Source: Floccularia luteovirens
Taxonomy: Eukaryota > Basidiomycota > Agaricomycetes > Agaricales > Squamanitaceae
Assembly (NCBI GenBank): GCA_009739215.1
Contig: VSJF01000005.1
Location: 1,116,001-1,180,000, forward strand
Direction of reading: 5' to 3'
DNA: 64,000 bases
The notes beneath the pieces were generated by a model. The model saw only the letters and a list, made by a program, of their open reading frames with translations, had not been told where the DNA came from and made no database searches. A program made the translations under genes and the position numbers. This document shows, one piece after another, positions 1-10,875 of the stretch (the stretch's first letter is position 1; each line of letters opens with the position of its first letter).

Positions 1-702
1 GAGGGAACCGCGACCCCTGCTCTGAGAACTGAGTTTCAACAAATCATTGGAAGTTTGCTGTATCTAATGATTGGAACTCGACCTGATATTGCCTATGCAG
101 TAATCAGGTTATCAACCTTTTCAGCAAATCCAACACCAGACCATGTCGAAAAGGCAAAATACATTATGAGGTATTTGGTCAGTACCCAGGACTACACAAT
201 CAACTATGTGGGCAAGTCCGGTGAAGGATTATATGCCTACACAGATTCTGACTGGGCGTCTGACGAAACGTCGCGTAAGTCCCATACAGGTTTCTATATG
301 ATGCTAGCTAAAGGCATCGTCGCGTGGCAAAGCCACAGACAAAAAACCATAGCACTAAGCTCCACTGAGGCCGAATATATGGCAGGCTCTGACTGTTGTC
401 GCCAACTCATGTGGATGCGAAATGTCTTTGATGAGGTTGGTTTACCCTTCGTAAAACCAATACCAATCTACATGGATAATCAGGGAGCAAATTTCATAGC
501 TTCCAATCCTGTCGCCGAACGGCACACAAAGCACATTGACATCCGTTACCATTATATACGAGAGTGTATCGAAAACGGAAAAGTCAAGGTTTTCTTCGTT
601 GAAGGAGTAAACAATCCGGCAGACATGTTAACAAAACCTCTGTCTAACGTTCTTTTCCACAAGTGCCGCACCCAACTACAGCTTGAATTTTATTCGCAGT
701 AA
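1..702 (+). CDS. Ty1/copia polyprotein, C-terminal RT/RNase H part (cut by window edge)
   Basis: The reading frame is open from base 1 to a TAA at 700-702 and encodes the end of a copia Pol. In order: the tail of reverse transcriptase (IIGSLLYL, then TRPDIAYAV), then RNase H with catalytic acids visible in YTDSDWAS, SSTEAEY and YMDNQGA, then the usual closing motifs HTKHIDIRYHYIRE and NPADMLTKPL. RNase H removes the RNA strand of the RNA:DNA hybrid during reverse transcription. No internal stop or frameshift is seen, unlike almost every other retroelement ORF here, so this may be one of the younger copies. It lies 203 bp upstream of a matching LTR (906-1261), as expected for a 3' end. The rest of the element is outside the window. 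Confidence 0.93.
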   Translation, partial: EGTATPALRTEFQQIIGSLLYLMIGTRPDIAYAVIRLSTFSANPTPDHVEKAKYIMRYLVSTQDYTINYVGKSGEGLYAYTDSDWASDETSRKSHTGFYMMLAKGIVAWQSHRQKTIALSSTEAEYMAGSDCCRQLMWMRNVFDEVGLPFVKPIPIYMDNQGANFIASNPVAERHTKHIDIRYHYIRECIENGKVKVFFVEGVNNPADMLTKPLSNVLFHKCRTQLQLEFYSQ

Positions 703-905
703 TTTGGTTGATGCCTCCCAAGAGTGAGAAGCGCATAGTAGATCTATTGCAGATCATAACAATGATGCTAATTCTCTGGCACTATTACTCTATTTAACTA
801 GAGACACACTATTGAGATTGTTCTCTAGTTGCTGTCTCTGTTTCCACTTAGATACCAGAATGATATCCTTCAATGGACTCACACTGTGTACTAAGTGAGG
901 GGGTG
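703..905 (+). other. 3' untranslated part and polypurine tract of the left-edge copia
   Basis: This non-coding stretch lies between the Pol stop and the 3' LTR. It ends in a purine-rich run (AAGTGAGGGGGTG, about 893-905) directly abutting the LTR start TGTTGCG. That is the position and composition of the polypurine tract that primes plus-strand synthesis. Confidence 0.7.
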
Positions 906-1261
906 TGTTGCGACAGCAACAATCACATGACTGATTACATAATTGATCATGTGATGGAGCACGTGACTGATGACATGTCTCACACTCATATGCTCTATGG
1001 CACGTGATATCCACGAACATTCTACAACCTTCTATAAGGTTCTATATGTAGTCACATGATATGTTAGTGTACCTGCGCACGGACCATTGTACAAAGCTGT
1101 ACAAACAGCAATTATGTATATAAGTAGAGCTACTGGACCTTATGTCCTTTGTCGAATTATATTCGTAGTAGTCAGTACTAGCACGTAAGTCTCTAAGTCC
1201 TAAGTAAGCTCTAAGGTAAGAACAGTCCCCTCTACTGTGTAAAACAGGGTGCTGCTCAACA
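906..1261 (+). repeat. 3' LTR of the left-edge copia (family A)
   Basis: A 356-bp LTR beginning TGTTGCGACAGCAAC and ending GCTGCTCAACA, so it has TG...CA termini. It contains a TATA-like TATATAAG near 1120 and many CACATG/CATGTG motifs in its first half. The first 15 bases form a small hairpin (GTTGC-gaca-GCAAC) shared with families B and C. It is followed after only 3 bp by another related LTR, so no flanking TSD can be assigned. Confidence 0.85.
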
Positions 1262-1264
1262 ATG

Positions 1265-1565
1265 TGTTGCGACAGCACGATCACATGATGGATTACATAA
1301 TTTGTCAGGTAATGAGTCAGATGATATGTCACATGATATATCACATGACTACACTCACATATGCCCCATGCCCTATGCACAGACCCTTATATGTAAATAT
1401 GTACATATAGCTAGAACTGTATATAAGGACACTCTTATGCAGAATAGATCCCTTGTCCTATTCTATAGATAGTAGTAGTAACACTAACTGTAAGGTGTGA
1501 ACTAAGTAAGCACAAGGTAAGGCTTGAGTCTCTCCACTGTGTCATGCACACATGGCTGCTCAATA
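1265..1565 (+). repeat. Solo LTR, family A-prime
   Basis: Begins TGTTGCGACAGCACGATC and ends near TGGCTGCTCAATA. It matches, in reverse complement, the LTR at 32301-32612: both share the GATCACATGATGGATTAC block and the AGAATAGATCCCTTGT block near the transcription start. The start is related to family A but the body has diverged. No internal retroelement sequence is attached. Confidence 0.75.
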
Positions 1566-1640
1566 CTATGGACACTATGGAGCACTCCATAGCACTCCAT
1601 AGCATCCATAGTGGACCCAGAGTTTGCTGATGTTAATAAG
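1566..1640 (-). repeat. CCATAG repeat (element H), short fragment
   Basis: Runs of CACTATGG/CCATAG units end in GGACCCAGAGTTTGCTGATG. The same terminal sequence, slightly varied, closes the H repeats at 21.7, 23.96 and 30.72 kb. This copy is only about 75 bp. Confidence 0.6.
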
Positions 1641-1826
1641 CATTGAGTCAAATGCTAGTCATAAGAAGATGCTACTAGTCATGCAAAGCAATACACAAGT
1701 CATTTAGAAGATGGAATGAGTCAAAATATGAAACATACAAGAGGAACAGAAACATGAGGAAGAAACATAGCATATGCATGTACTAAAGTCCAGGGAGATA
1801 GTGTGAGTCTGAATAAGGTCATAACA
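1641..1826 (+). repeat. Diverged 3' end of an X-type LTR
   Basis: Shares with family X the CAAGTCATTTAGAAG block, CTAAAGTCCAGGGAGATAG and the terminal AATAAGGTCATAACA. The 5' part of the LTR is missing. Confidence 0.55.
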
Positions 1827-2441
1827 GTCTGTATTTCGAAAATATGTAAGTTATTTTGAAAGAAAAGTCGTATGTGATTAAACTTTCATGTTTTCGCACG
1901 TCAGAGCTTTCGAACGTGTCCTAAAACAGCCGAATCTACCGAAAATTGAATGAGATATGATGAAAACAAGTATTTTCTACCATCAAAACATATCAGATAC
2001 ACTTGTTTTTGTCATAACTCAGTCATTTCTCAACTGTTTGGACGTTTTTAGACGCGTTTCGACGGAATAAATTAGCTGTATTGAATGCGTGAACCGCACA
2101 CCAGTTTGCGTAAAGCTGTGCAAAGCGACTGTGCTTGCATGTAACTGACTGTCACAAGAAAGTACTGGTCGCTCAACTTAGCACAGTGGGACCCTCAACA
2201 ACACACCAAAATCATACTGGACATCCTTCACACAAGCCCTAGCTCACAAAAAACTGTGCTTGACAATGACGATAAGCTTCATGAATTTGACATGAAAAAT
2301 ATGGCACAAAAGATGTCAACAATCACACCAAATGTGTGGCATCTCATGGGCACTCTCATCACATCTATCCAGATGCTGAATTACTACCACACCCAATATT
2401 CCAACATGCATTACTTGGGCCATGTACAGCAGCTGCTTTGA
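1827..2441 (+). other. Unassigned AT-rich DNA with one short ORF fragment
   Basis: No gene recognised in 1827-2200. A short frame at about 2205-2441 (LDNDDKLHEFDMKN, then VWHLMGTLI) reads like coding sequence but has no start context and stops at a TGA; it is probably a fragment of a transposon or a decayed hypothetical gene. I cannot name the family. Confidence 0.3.
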
Positions 2442-2769
2442 ACATGACATTTTTTACAAAAATAAATTTGTGACTACTCTGTGATTTTCGTGACCACTCT
2501 GTGACCTTGAGGAGTTCCAGCTGCTTACAAATCGAATATTGAGAGTCAGACCGGAATTCTCAGGACCCTCGGCCATGGGTGCGAACCTGACCGATGCGGA
2601 TTTGTGCCAGCCCCTCTGTCGCGAGTTGGAGGTCAAAGTTGGCGTTGTACATATTTATATTTAACCATGTTTGGTTATATTCACGTGATGACCATAGGAT
2701 GAACCTCCATCGAGCGAACGAGGGGCTGGTTTTAGGAGCCTGGGATGGGCGCTCAGCCCAGATAAGATA

Positions 2770-3030
2770 CTGATTGCAATGCGAGAAGGTGGGAAGGATG
2801 GCAAAGATAAGAAGGATCACGGCCAGCACCCGCCCGCTAAGAAGTATCGCATGACGGAGCAAATGAAGACGATCGTGTGGCAGCTAGTCTTGTTGAGTAA
2901 TGAGTGTTGCCGGCTAGAAAATGAGAAAAAGTGAGTGGCGACTTTTATTGAAATTTCCGAACGAGCTAAAATGGGTGATCGTAGTACACTGGAAGGCTCA
3001 GTGATACAGGTTAGCGACCAGGGACCACCT
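2770..3030 (+). pseudogene. Gene fragment resembling the ubinuclein/HPC2 middle domain
   Basis: One frame reads a basic linker (GKDGKDKKDHGQ), then KKYRMTEQMKTIVWQLVLLS, then NECCRLENEK. A GT-AG intron at 2931-2984 (GTGAGT...CGTAG) joins it in frame to TLEGSVIQVSDQG. The pattern of an aromatic plus hydrophobic helix followed by an acidic helix fits the conserved middle domain of ubinuclein-type HIRA-complex subunits, but this is from memory and uncertain. After the second exon the frame meets unrelated sequence, so this is a partial copy. The right duplicon has lost exactly this piece. Confidence 0.4.
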
Positions 3031-3827
3031 GATAATAGAATACATACATTATTTTAAGTTGCTAGAATATACCAACACGTGGGAAAGTGGATGAATGGGA
3101 CAAATGACTGGGTGAGTGAGAACCACGGCAGTCATTACCATCTTACAGGTTCTGGACGGTCCCAACCCGAAGTATCAACAAACTGATGCGAAAGCCATGG
3201 TAGCATATTATCTCACTGGGCACATAGCTGATAAGCATCTTTAGACATACTGTAACTTGGCACGCTGAAGCTCTTTCCATTTGGAAGAAATTGTTCTCAG
3301 TGTGTGCTCAAACAATAAAGATCACTCCTCGGCGCCCATAGACATGCAAACCCACAAGGAAAGACTCATTCGCATCCCGTTATGAGAGCGCTGGTTTGAG
3401 GTGAGTATATATGCTCTTCTTGGCCTCCCTCCCATTTCTCCGGGTCACTAGCCCTAACTTAATAATACCAGAAGAATGTGAAATATCCTCGTAGCTGCTA
3501 AATGCCCAAAGATATACCCACTATTTCCGACAGCAATGGAAACGATACTTATCAGTTATTGATTTTTAGGGCGGTGGAGACTCAGCCAAGGCAAATACTA
3601 TGTTTAGCATCGGGTGCTGTTAAACGACAGGAGCAAGGATGACTCTTCCGTTGGGTTCCTGGAACTATTGGTCGCTGTAAAGTTACACCATGCGAATATA
3701 GTCTCCTGAAGGAGAAATTCGCATATTGCATGCATTTGAGTCCGATGACCACGATACGGAAAGTATATAATAAGCCACTGTATCGTACTGGGCGGCCCAT
3801 ATTTCACTTGACCTTACCAGCGATAAT
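3031..3827 (+). other. Upstream region of peptidase copy 1
   Basis: No convincing complete gene. A small spliceable frame is visible: a GT-AG intron at about 3113-3147, followed by VLDGPNPKYQQTDAKAM and a TAG shortly after. It is present in both duplicons and looks like the tail of the gene fragment just upstream. The stretch 3660-3760 is specific to this copy. Confidence 0.35.
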
Positions 3828-6055
3828 ATGGCCGTGAATGCTCCCTATGGTACGTGGTCGTCGCCACTCACAGCTAAGGCCATTACGAAAGGGGTGAGCA
3901 TTATGTAATTCTAGTTTTAGATTGTTGAACTAGATATTTCACCATTTGACCATTAGGCAACCGTAATTTCTGACGTTATCGTTGATCCAATATCATCGAA
4001 AGTCTACCATCTTGAGAATCGGCCCTCAGAAGGAGGCCGCAGCGTTCTCGTCGATACAGTAGCCAAAACTGATGTTGTTGGGAAAGATTGGAATGTACGC
4101 ACTCGAGTTCATGAATATGGAGGCTCTGCTGCTATTGTCTATGCCGGCGTTGCGTATTTCTCTCATCTGAATGATGGGAGAATTTATAGTGTGAAGGCTG
4201 GTGAAGAACCGGAGCCGATCACTCCAGGTATGTTCAAGTATAGCATGTGGGAAGGTAATCTGGCTCTTTGTACTGATTCATTTTACTTTTAGAAGACGTT
4301 TCGTATCGCCTCGCAAATTTTGAAGTGAACCAGAAGTATCCACATCTTCTAATATCCATTCTAGAAGATCACACAAATGACACGCCTGCCACGGTTATCA
4401 ACACTCTTTGCATCATAGACATTCTTACAAAAGTGGTTCATCCTTTGGTCGGTGGCGCAGATTTCTATGTTTCACCCAAATTTTCGCCGGACGGAACCCG
4501 ACTAGCTTGGCAACAGTGGAATCATCCTGACATGCCGTGGCACGGAGCATCGATCTACGTCGCAGATTTTAGTGTTGGAGATGACAACGTCCCATCCGTA
4601 CAAAATACCAAGCACGTTGCAGGAGAGGCACATAAGACTGGTGCTGTTTATCCATCGTGGGCAGATAATGATACACTCGTTTTCATCTCTGACGAAACCA
4701 AATACGCTAATCCATGGAAACATGTTAACGGCAAAAACACTCAGTTATTGAATCAACCCTACGACTGTGGCCGTCCTGGGTGGCTCTTGAACTGGATGCC
4801 ATATGCCATAGTTGGTAATGGTAGGGAAGGATCTCACATGTTGCTCAATATTATCAAGGAAGGCCGCGATATTCCATGTCTTATTGATATCAGTGGCTCT
4901 ACCGAACCCCAGTTTATAGAAAGCCCATACGTTACAGTGCAAGTCATTCGTTCGTTGTCGCGCAACAAGCTTGAAGTTGTCTTTTGTGGAGCTCAGGTGG
5001 ATGATGGAACGAGAGTTGTCCAACTCTCTCTTGGGACCTCGTCAGAAGGAAAAATCATTGTAACTTCAAAAAACTTTGTCGCTTTGAGCCAGATTTTGCC
5101 TGACAACGAGCGGACTGTTCCCCGCAATATTATTTCCTTACCACGACCTTTAACACTAAAGACGCAATCCGGTGATTCTTTGTATATCTTATTCTATGGT
5201 CCCAAAAATCCAAAATACTCCGGGAGCAGCATAGAAGGCGAGAAGCCTCCGTGCATAGTCAGCGTTCATGGGGGACCAACTATGTACTCTTATCAGAGTT
5301 TCGATCCTCTTGTGCAGTATTTCACGTCGCGCGGATTTGCCTGGTTTGTCTCAATTCACTCTTTCATTGGTGTTATTTATGAAACTTGTGAAACAGGTTA
5401 GATGTCAACTATCGTGGATCTGCAGGATATGGCCGTGATTATCGTGAACGTCTAGATGGCAATTGGGGCGTACTAGATGTCAATGACTGTATCCTAGCGC
5501 CACAGATTATATCATCTGCACCATATGACCTCATAGATCTGAAGCGCACAGTAATCAGGGGTGGATCTTCCGGAGGATTCGTCACAATGGCTTCCATCAC
5601 TACCGCGCCCGACGTGAATGTATTTGCTGGTGCTGCTGCTACATGTGGAATATCCAACCTGACAGAACTCGCTGCACACACCCATAAACTGCAATCCAGA
5701 TATATGGACAAGTTGATTGGTGGATATTACAAAGATGTCCCAGATATTTTCCAGGCTAGATCCCCGATAAACCACACTGAGAGAATCAGCATACCCTTAC
5801 TCGTTAGTATCTTCCCATGTGATATTGCTTATATTTGGTTTTAATGTAGTTTCAAAGATCCTACATGGCGAAGATGACAAGGTTGTTCCAGCAGAGCAAG
5901 CTCGTTTCATTTATGAAAAGGTCTTCAGTCGTGGAGGAGATGTCGAATACAAGATATATCCAGGAGAAGGACATGGATGGCGGCAGGAATCGACTAGTAT
6001 CGACGCTCTGGAAAGAGAGGAGAGATTCTTTAAACGGGTACTGAAGCTGAATTGA
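3828..6055 (+). CDS. S9-family prolyl oligopeptidase / acylaminoacyl-peptidase-like, copy 1
   Basis: Five exons by splice motif and frame: 3828-3893, 3957-4227, 4293-5343, 5397-5802 and 5858-6055, giving 663 residues. The N-terminal two thirds is a beta-propeller-like region with WD/TolB-type signatures (FSPDGTRLAWQQW). The C-terminal alpha/beta-hydrolase carries HGGP (oxyanion region), NYRGSAGYG, the nucleophile serine in GGSSGG, the aspartate in HGEDDKVVP and the histidine in GEGHGW, so the catalytic triad is complete. Family members cleave short peptides or acyl-amino acids in the cytosol; the substrate here is unknown. The ATG at 3828 gives an open first exon and conserved spacing to the intron. 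The last acceptor is placed at CAAAG|ATC because the nearer TAG would break the frame. No signal peptide is seen. A nearly identical second copy sits at 45278-47504. Confidence 0.9.
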
Positions 6056-6440
6056 AATTACTATGTATCATTAGACAAATATATATCGGAACGGATAGAG
6101 CTGATGAGCCCTGTCAGTTCTTTCGAATATGCTTAAAAAGCAAATCCCGGTGAGGTTAAGTAAATTTGCTTTGCAGGTGTCAAAGTGCCTCGCTTGTGCC
6201 TTGCGCCTGAGCCCAAGGAAATAATGTTTACGGAAACTATGCAAAGTTTTATAAGGCTCTGAGGGTCTGTCGGATGCGTGGAATAGCAACCACAACTGCA
6301 CTTGGACCGGGAAATTTGTGATAGCCTAAATTCATGGAGCATATGTAACATGAGAGCATCTCATTGGAATTTAAGTTCATTCACATTATACATCTCTTTC
6401 AATCTTTCATAAATCTCCTTTACTATTTTCACCATGTTCA
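6056..6440 (+). other. 3' flank of peptidase copy 1
   Basis: Non-coding and shared with duplicon 2 up to about 6436. No gene or clear terminator recognised. The duplicon homology stops where the family B LTR begins. Confidence 0.5.
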
Positions 6441-6861
6441 TGTTGCGACAGCAACTCCATGTGATCAATTAGTAGTCATGTGATTAGTCATGTACTCGTC
6501 AGTCATGTGTTGTAGACCTGATAAGATAAGATAAGGTCACACCAGTATAATAACTAAGATGTAATGACACACATGGTCTAGAGCATTCTAGAGCTTACTG
6601 CATACATGTGTATGACTCATGTTATGGAACATGTATGACTCATGTCCTATGCAGAGTAGACATGAGGTGTTTCATATACATACTGGTAACTATATTAGGT
6701 ATTACACAGCCACAACTATAATGTATATATACAGAGTAGTAATGTCTAATATACTGTGTCCAATTACTTGGTAGTAGTTAGTAGCATGCCCCTCTAAGAA
6801 TAGTAAGAACCCCCAGGTAAGGTAGTTCTCTATCACTATGTGTGACAGGCACTACTCAACA
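6441..6861 (+). repeat. 5' LTR of a copia element (family B) followed by primer-binding site
   Basis: A 421-bp LTR from TGTTGCGACAGCAACTCC to CACTACTCAACA. The next bases, GGTTATGGGCCC, have the position and sequence of a copia primer-binding site (complementary to an initiator-Met tRNA segment in many copia elements), so this is a 5' LTR rather than a solo one. It contains the repeated GATAAGATAAGATAAGG motif near 6525. Confidence 0.85.
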
Positions 6862-7346
6862 GGTTATGGGCCCTAATGCCAGTCTCTATGGCATATTTGT
6901 CACTGCTTAAGGTGACTTGGAACTAAGCTCTACCTGGATGGTTAAGTGTCTCTAGTACTCACTCCACATAGTATTGAGCTTGTATTATTGACCACTCTAC
7001 TATTATTGGCAGATCTATGTATTGAGACAATGTCTCTTTACTATGCCTTATGTCTTGATCATTGATATGAACATTGAGCTGATGCTGTCTTTTTCAGCTC
7101 TCAACTTCAAAACAAACTTTTAAGTATGTCTTTATCATTGGTCACAACTGCCATCTCATTCATCTTTGCCGGCAACAAATAGTTCAACTAGAAGTCCCAG
7201 ATGCAAGCATTCATGATGGCCTCTGGCCTCTGGATCTATATCACAGGCACCAGGACTTTTCCATCTAGGAACCCCAATGCTTTCAATGAGTTTAAGATGA
7301 AGCTAGCCCTCAAGTTTGAGGAAAAGAATATTATGGTGCTAGGTTA

Positions 7347-8135
7347 TGTTGAGCAGTGCCTGTCACACACAGTGATAGGGAACTACCTTACCTGGGGTTC
7401 TTACTATTGCTTAGAGGGACTAGCTACTAACTACTACCAAGATATTTGGACAAGGTATATTGACATTACTACCTGTGTTGCGACAGCAACTATCATATGA
7501 AGAATCACATGATTCATGTAATGTGATATGTCATATGACCTAGTCATGTGACTCACTCATCATATGCTTTATATGTCACATGCATTATGACTAAGCATGT
7601 TCTTTGATGTTCTACAACATTCTACAAGGAACATGTGATTTATGGAACTATCTAGCATGGACCACTATTTACAAATATGCATATACAGTAAATCTGTATA
7701 TAAGGACCTTGTACTTCATACTATGCTCCTTGTCCAATTACATTGGTAGTAGTCAGTATTAGCCTGTAAGCACAACAAAGTAAGCTCTAAGGTAAGGTAG
7801 TTCCACTCCACTGTGTATAACACAGGGTACTGCTCAACAACCTGTACTTATATACATTATAGTTGTGGCTATGTAATACCTAATGTAGTTACCAGTGTGT
7901 ACATGAAATACCCCGTGTCTACTCTGGGTAGGATATGAGTCATACACATTCCATAACATGAGTCATACACATGTATGTAGTAAGCTCTAGAATGCTCTAG
8001 ACCATGTGTGTCATTACATCTTAGTCATTATACTGGTGTGACCTTATCTTATCTTATCAGGTCTACAACACACTGATGAGCACATGACTAATCACATGAC
8101 TACTAAATTGATCACATGGAGTTGCTGTCGCAACA
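7347..8135 (-). repeat. Solo LTR, family B, minus strand, split by a family C LTR
   Basis: Reverse complement of the 6441 LTR: it starts TGTTGAGCAGTGCC and ends GTTGCTGTCGCAACA. The flanks give a 5-bp TSD with one mismatch (GGTTA at 7342-7346, GGTTG at 8136-8140). Joining the flanks restores the Gag frame. The LTR is itself interrupted at 7476-7839. Confidence 0.85.
7476..7839 (+). repeat. Solo LTR, family C, nested inside the B LTR
   Basis: A 364-bp LTR from TGTTGCGACAGCAACTATC to GGTACTGCTCAACA, flanked by a perfect TSD, ACCTG (7471-7475 and 7840-7844). Removing it restores the family B LTR. Confidence 0.92.
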
Positions 8136-8363
8136 GGTTGTTTGAGAATGCAGATCTCCTCCAACATTTGGGCCCTGGTTAAAGACATGACTACTGCTAA
8201 GGCTGTGTGGGATTTCCTAGTTGCAAGATATGAGAAAAAGGAATTGGGGATGATCTTTAAATTGTATAAAAAGCTGAAGGATTTTAAAATATCTGGAGGT
8301 AACTCTGAAACTGATATTCTTAGACACCAGGAAATTTGTAGCCGCATGACTGAAAATGATTGT

Positions 8364-8970
8364 TGTTACTGTTTGGGAGTTTAGACATCGTCGTTTACTG
8401 GTCTCGTCGTAGGTACATCCGGGTTAGGGAACAGTGGGGGTTTGCTAGTCAGATTTCCCTAGCGCGATGGTAGGTTATGCTACCACACAGGTTACAAACC
8501 ACCTGTCGGGGTCTCTCTGAGATCAGTTACAGAGGTGGGGACAGCCAGGCATTTCAGGCTGTACGGTGTTGTCCGTGCCGTTATTTACAATGATCTTGCC
8601 ATCCTAGACAAGGGAGGGAGAGTCACTTAGTGGTCACTGAGGTAACAGAGTAATCGCTCATATTAGAAGATACTCGAAACTAAGATCAAGCTGAGGCTTG
8701 ACTGTAGTTTCGCACTACTTAAATACAAGTACGCTACTTCTAATAATAGCTAAACGCATGTCTGCTCAGTAAGCTACAAGTCAGTGCGGAGTCATACAGA
8801 AGTATCTACAAGTCATTTAGAAGCAGACACAAGTCACTATGAGTTAATAGAAGCAGAATGAGAGTCAAATACAAAATGTGTATGGGAAACAAGTAAACGA
8901 GGCAGGAACGCATTGCGCATGCGTTCTAAAGTCCAGGGAGATAGGCATGTATCCGGATAAAGTTATAACA
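8364..8970 (+). repeat. Solo LTR, family X (copy 1)
   Basis: A 607-bp LTR with termini TGTTAC...TATAACA and a perfect TSD, ATTGT (8359-8363 and 8971-8975). It interrupts the copia Gag frame. This is the cleanest reference copy of family X, which occurs at least nine times, in whole or in part, in the window and never with an attached internal region. Confidence 0.92.
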
Positions 8971-9386
8971 ATTGTGCTGTTCCAGAGTTGCTCCAAGTGT
9001 TAATTGCACTAGCAGCTATCCCAGACAAATGGAATGTGGTTATTACCACACTATTGCAAACAAAAGATGCATAGACCCTTAAGCTAAGTGATGTAGTCAA
9101 TGCCACATAGCATCAGTACTCTGGTGCTAACATTCAGAAAGCTACATCAAGTAGCATTGTGGCTAAAGTAAATAAAATGTCAAACATCAAAGGTAAGATG
9201 TAGAATTCCCAATACAAAGACCAAACCCAAAATCAAAAAGAAGACTCTTCTAAAGATGGTCAGGGGAAGAAGTGCACCAGAGGTGGTTGGGGGAGAGGAA
9301 AGGGTAAACAAGAAGAGAAGAAAAATACAAAAACAGCAGAAGAGCTAGGTGAGACTTAGGCTCACTCACATGACTATGCTAGGACC

Positions 9387-9812
9387 TATTGTGACAGCAA
9401 CTCCACATGATCGATTAGTAGTCATGTGATTAGTCACATGCTTGTCAGTCATGTGTTGTAGATCTGATAAGATAAGATAAAGATCACACCAGTATAATGA
9501 CTAAGATGTAATAACACAACATAGTCTAGAGCATTCTAGAGCTTACTGTGGACACATATATAACTCATGTTATGGAACGTGTATGACTCATGTTCTACCT
9601 GGAGTAGACATGAGGTGTTTTATGTACATGCTGGTAACTACATTAGGTATTACACAGTCATGACTATAATATATATAAGTACAGGTAGTAATGTCAATAT
9701 ATCTTGTCCAAATTACTTAGGTAGTAGTTAGTAGTATAGCTCCTCTAAGCAACTGTAAGAACCCCAGATAAGGTAATTCTCTATCACTATGTGTGACAGG
9801 TGCTGCTCAACA
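9387..9812 (+). repeat. Solo LTR, family B (second insertion in the same Gag)
   Basis: Starts TATTGTGACAGCAACTCC, a TGTTGCGACAGCAAC in which both differences are transitions, and ends GCTGCTCAACA. A perfect TSD, GGACC, flanks it (9382-9386 and 9813-9817). Confidence 0.9.
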
Positions 9813-10268
9813 GGACCATTACATATCCCTTTAGAAGAGTGACTCACTACAGCTGAGGACTCTGCCTACTCTTCTTCCAGAAAAATCCCCATAAGCATTA
9901 CACTCTGCCCTATTGCTAGTATCTTTACTGGCATAGGTGCCAAAAAGCACCCACAGACTCTGTACCCACAAGTACATCACAGTCATGAGTTGATGGACCA
10001 GTGTGGGAAGGCCGCACAGCCTTGCCTCAGAAATCACCATTTTCTTGCTATTGGTCACCACCCACAACTTTAGCAATCCAATTAGCAAGCAACCAATAAG
10101 CCTACTGCACATCCTCCTGATTCCATGTCATATTAACTCCTAATCCAGAAGCTACAGAAACCTTGGACATGTCTATTTGAATATATCATGCGATTCCCCT
10201 TACTTCCTTCTTTTACCCCTCCAGCCCAGCATCTGATCAATCCCCTGCACATTCTCTCTTAATCCCTG

Positions 10269-10875
10269 TGTTATGACCTTATCTGGACTCCTGTGTATAT
10301 CTCTGGACTTTAGGATGCATGCATAATGCAGTTCCTGCCTCATTTATTACTTTCCCATACATGCTTTGTATATGACTCACTACTTTGGTTCTTTTAACTC
10401 ATAATGACTTGTATAAGCTTCTAAATGACTAGTAGATACTTCTGTATGACTCTGCACTGACTTGTAGCTTACTTAGCAAGCATGCAATAGGTTATTATTA
10501 GAAGTAGCATACTTGTATTTAAGTAGCATGAAACTACAGACAAGCCTCAGTTTGATCTTAGTTTCAAGTACTTGCAATACACTTGCTTTATACTCTGTTA
10601 CCTTTGGTCTATCTCTCTCCCCTGTCTAGGAATGGCAGGACAAGTTGTAATAATAGCATGGGTGACACCATATATGCTGAAAGGCCTATGTGTTCTTCCT
10701 CTGTAACTGACTTCAGAGAGACTCCGATGAGTGGTTTGTAACTCATGTAGTGGAGTAACTCCTACTATCACTGCCAGGGAAAATCTGACTGGCAAAACCA
10801 TCAACTGTTTCCCTTACCTAGATGGCCAAATGATGAGACAGCAAACGATGATGCATAAGACCCCCAACAGTAACA
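10269..10875 (-). repeat. Solo LTR, family X (copy 2)
   Basis: Reverse complement of X, from TGTTATGACCTTATCTGG to AACAGTAACA. The flanks CCCTG and CCCAT agree at only three of five positions, so this is an old insertion or one flank has mutated. Confidence 0.8.

Larger units (their letters stand above)
2735..6436 (+). repeat. Segmental duplication, left copy (duplicon 1)
   Basis: From GGAGCCTGGGAT onward this block matches 44031-47880 in the same orientation, including introns and both flanks of the peptidase gene. Differences are scattered substitutions plus three larger changes: about 240 bp at 2785-3027 absent from the right copy, a segment upstream of the gene replaced by unrelated DNA in the right copy (44730-45186), and 3 bp in exon 3. 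The left copy is cut on its right side by a family B LTR at 6441. Confidence 0.92.
7126..10268 (+). pseudogene. copia Gag (to protease linker) of the family B element, broken by four nested LTRs
   Basis: Gag can be read by removing insertions. It starts at the ATG at 7126 and runs through NAFNEFKMKLALKFEEKN. It resumes after the LTR at 7347-8135 with QISSNIWALVKDMTTAKAVW, then KELGMIFKLYKKLKDFKI. It resumes again after the X LTR at 8970 and after the B LTR at 9812. The part after 9813 (NPHKHYTL, PIASIFTG, HSHELMD) matches the copia on the minus strand near 30.6 kb (NPHKFYAP, PIASIYTG, SRELVDH), so the two are related elements. In-frame stops are present (for example GNK*FN*KS). The Gag packaging function is lost in this copy. 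Confidence 0.7.

Noticed and set aside
906..1565. Tandem short palindromes suggesting a CRISPR-like array
   Set aside because: The CATGTG/CACATG motifs are irregularly spaced inside LTRs with TG...CA ends; there are no uniform spacers, and the host is a eukaryote.
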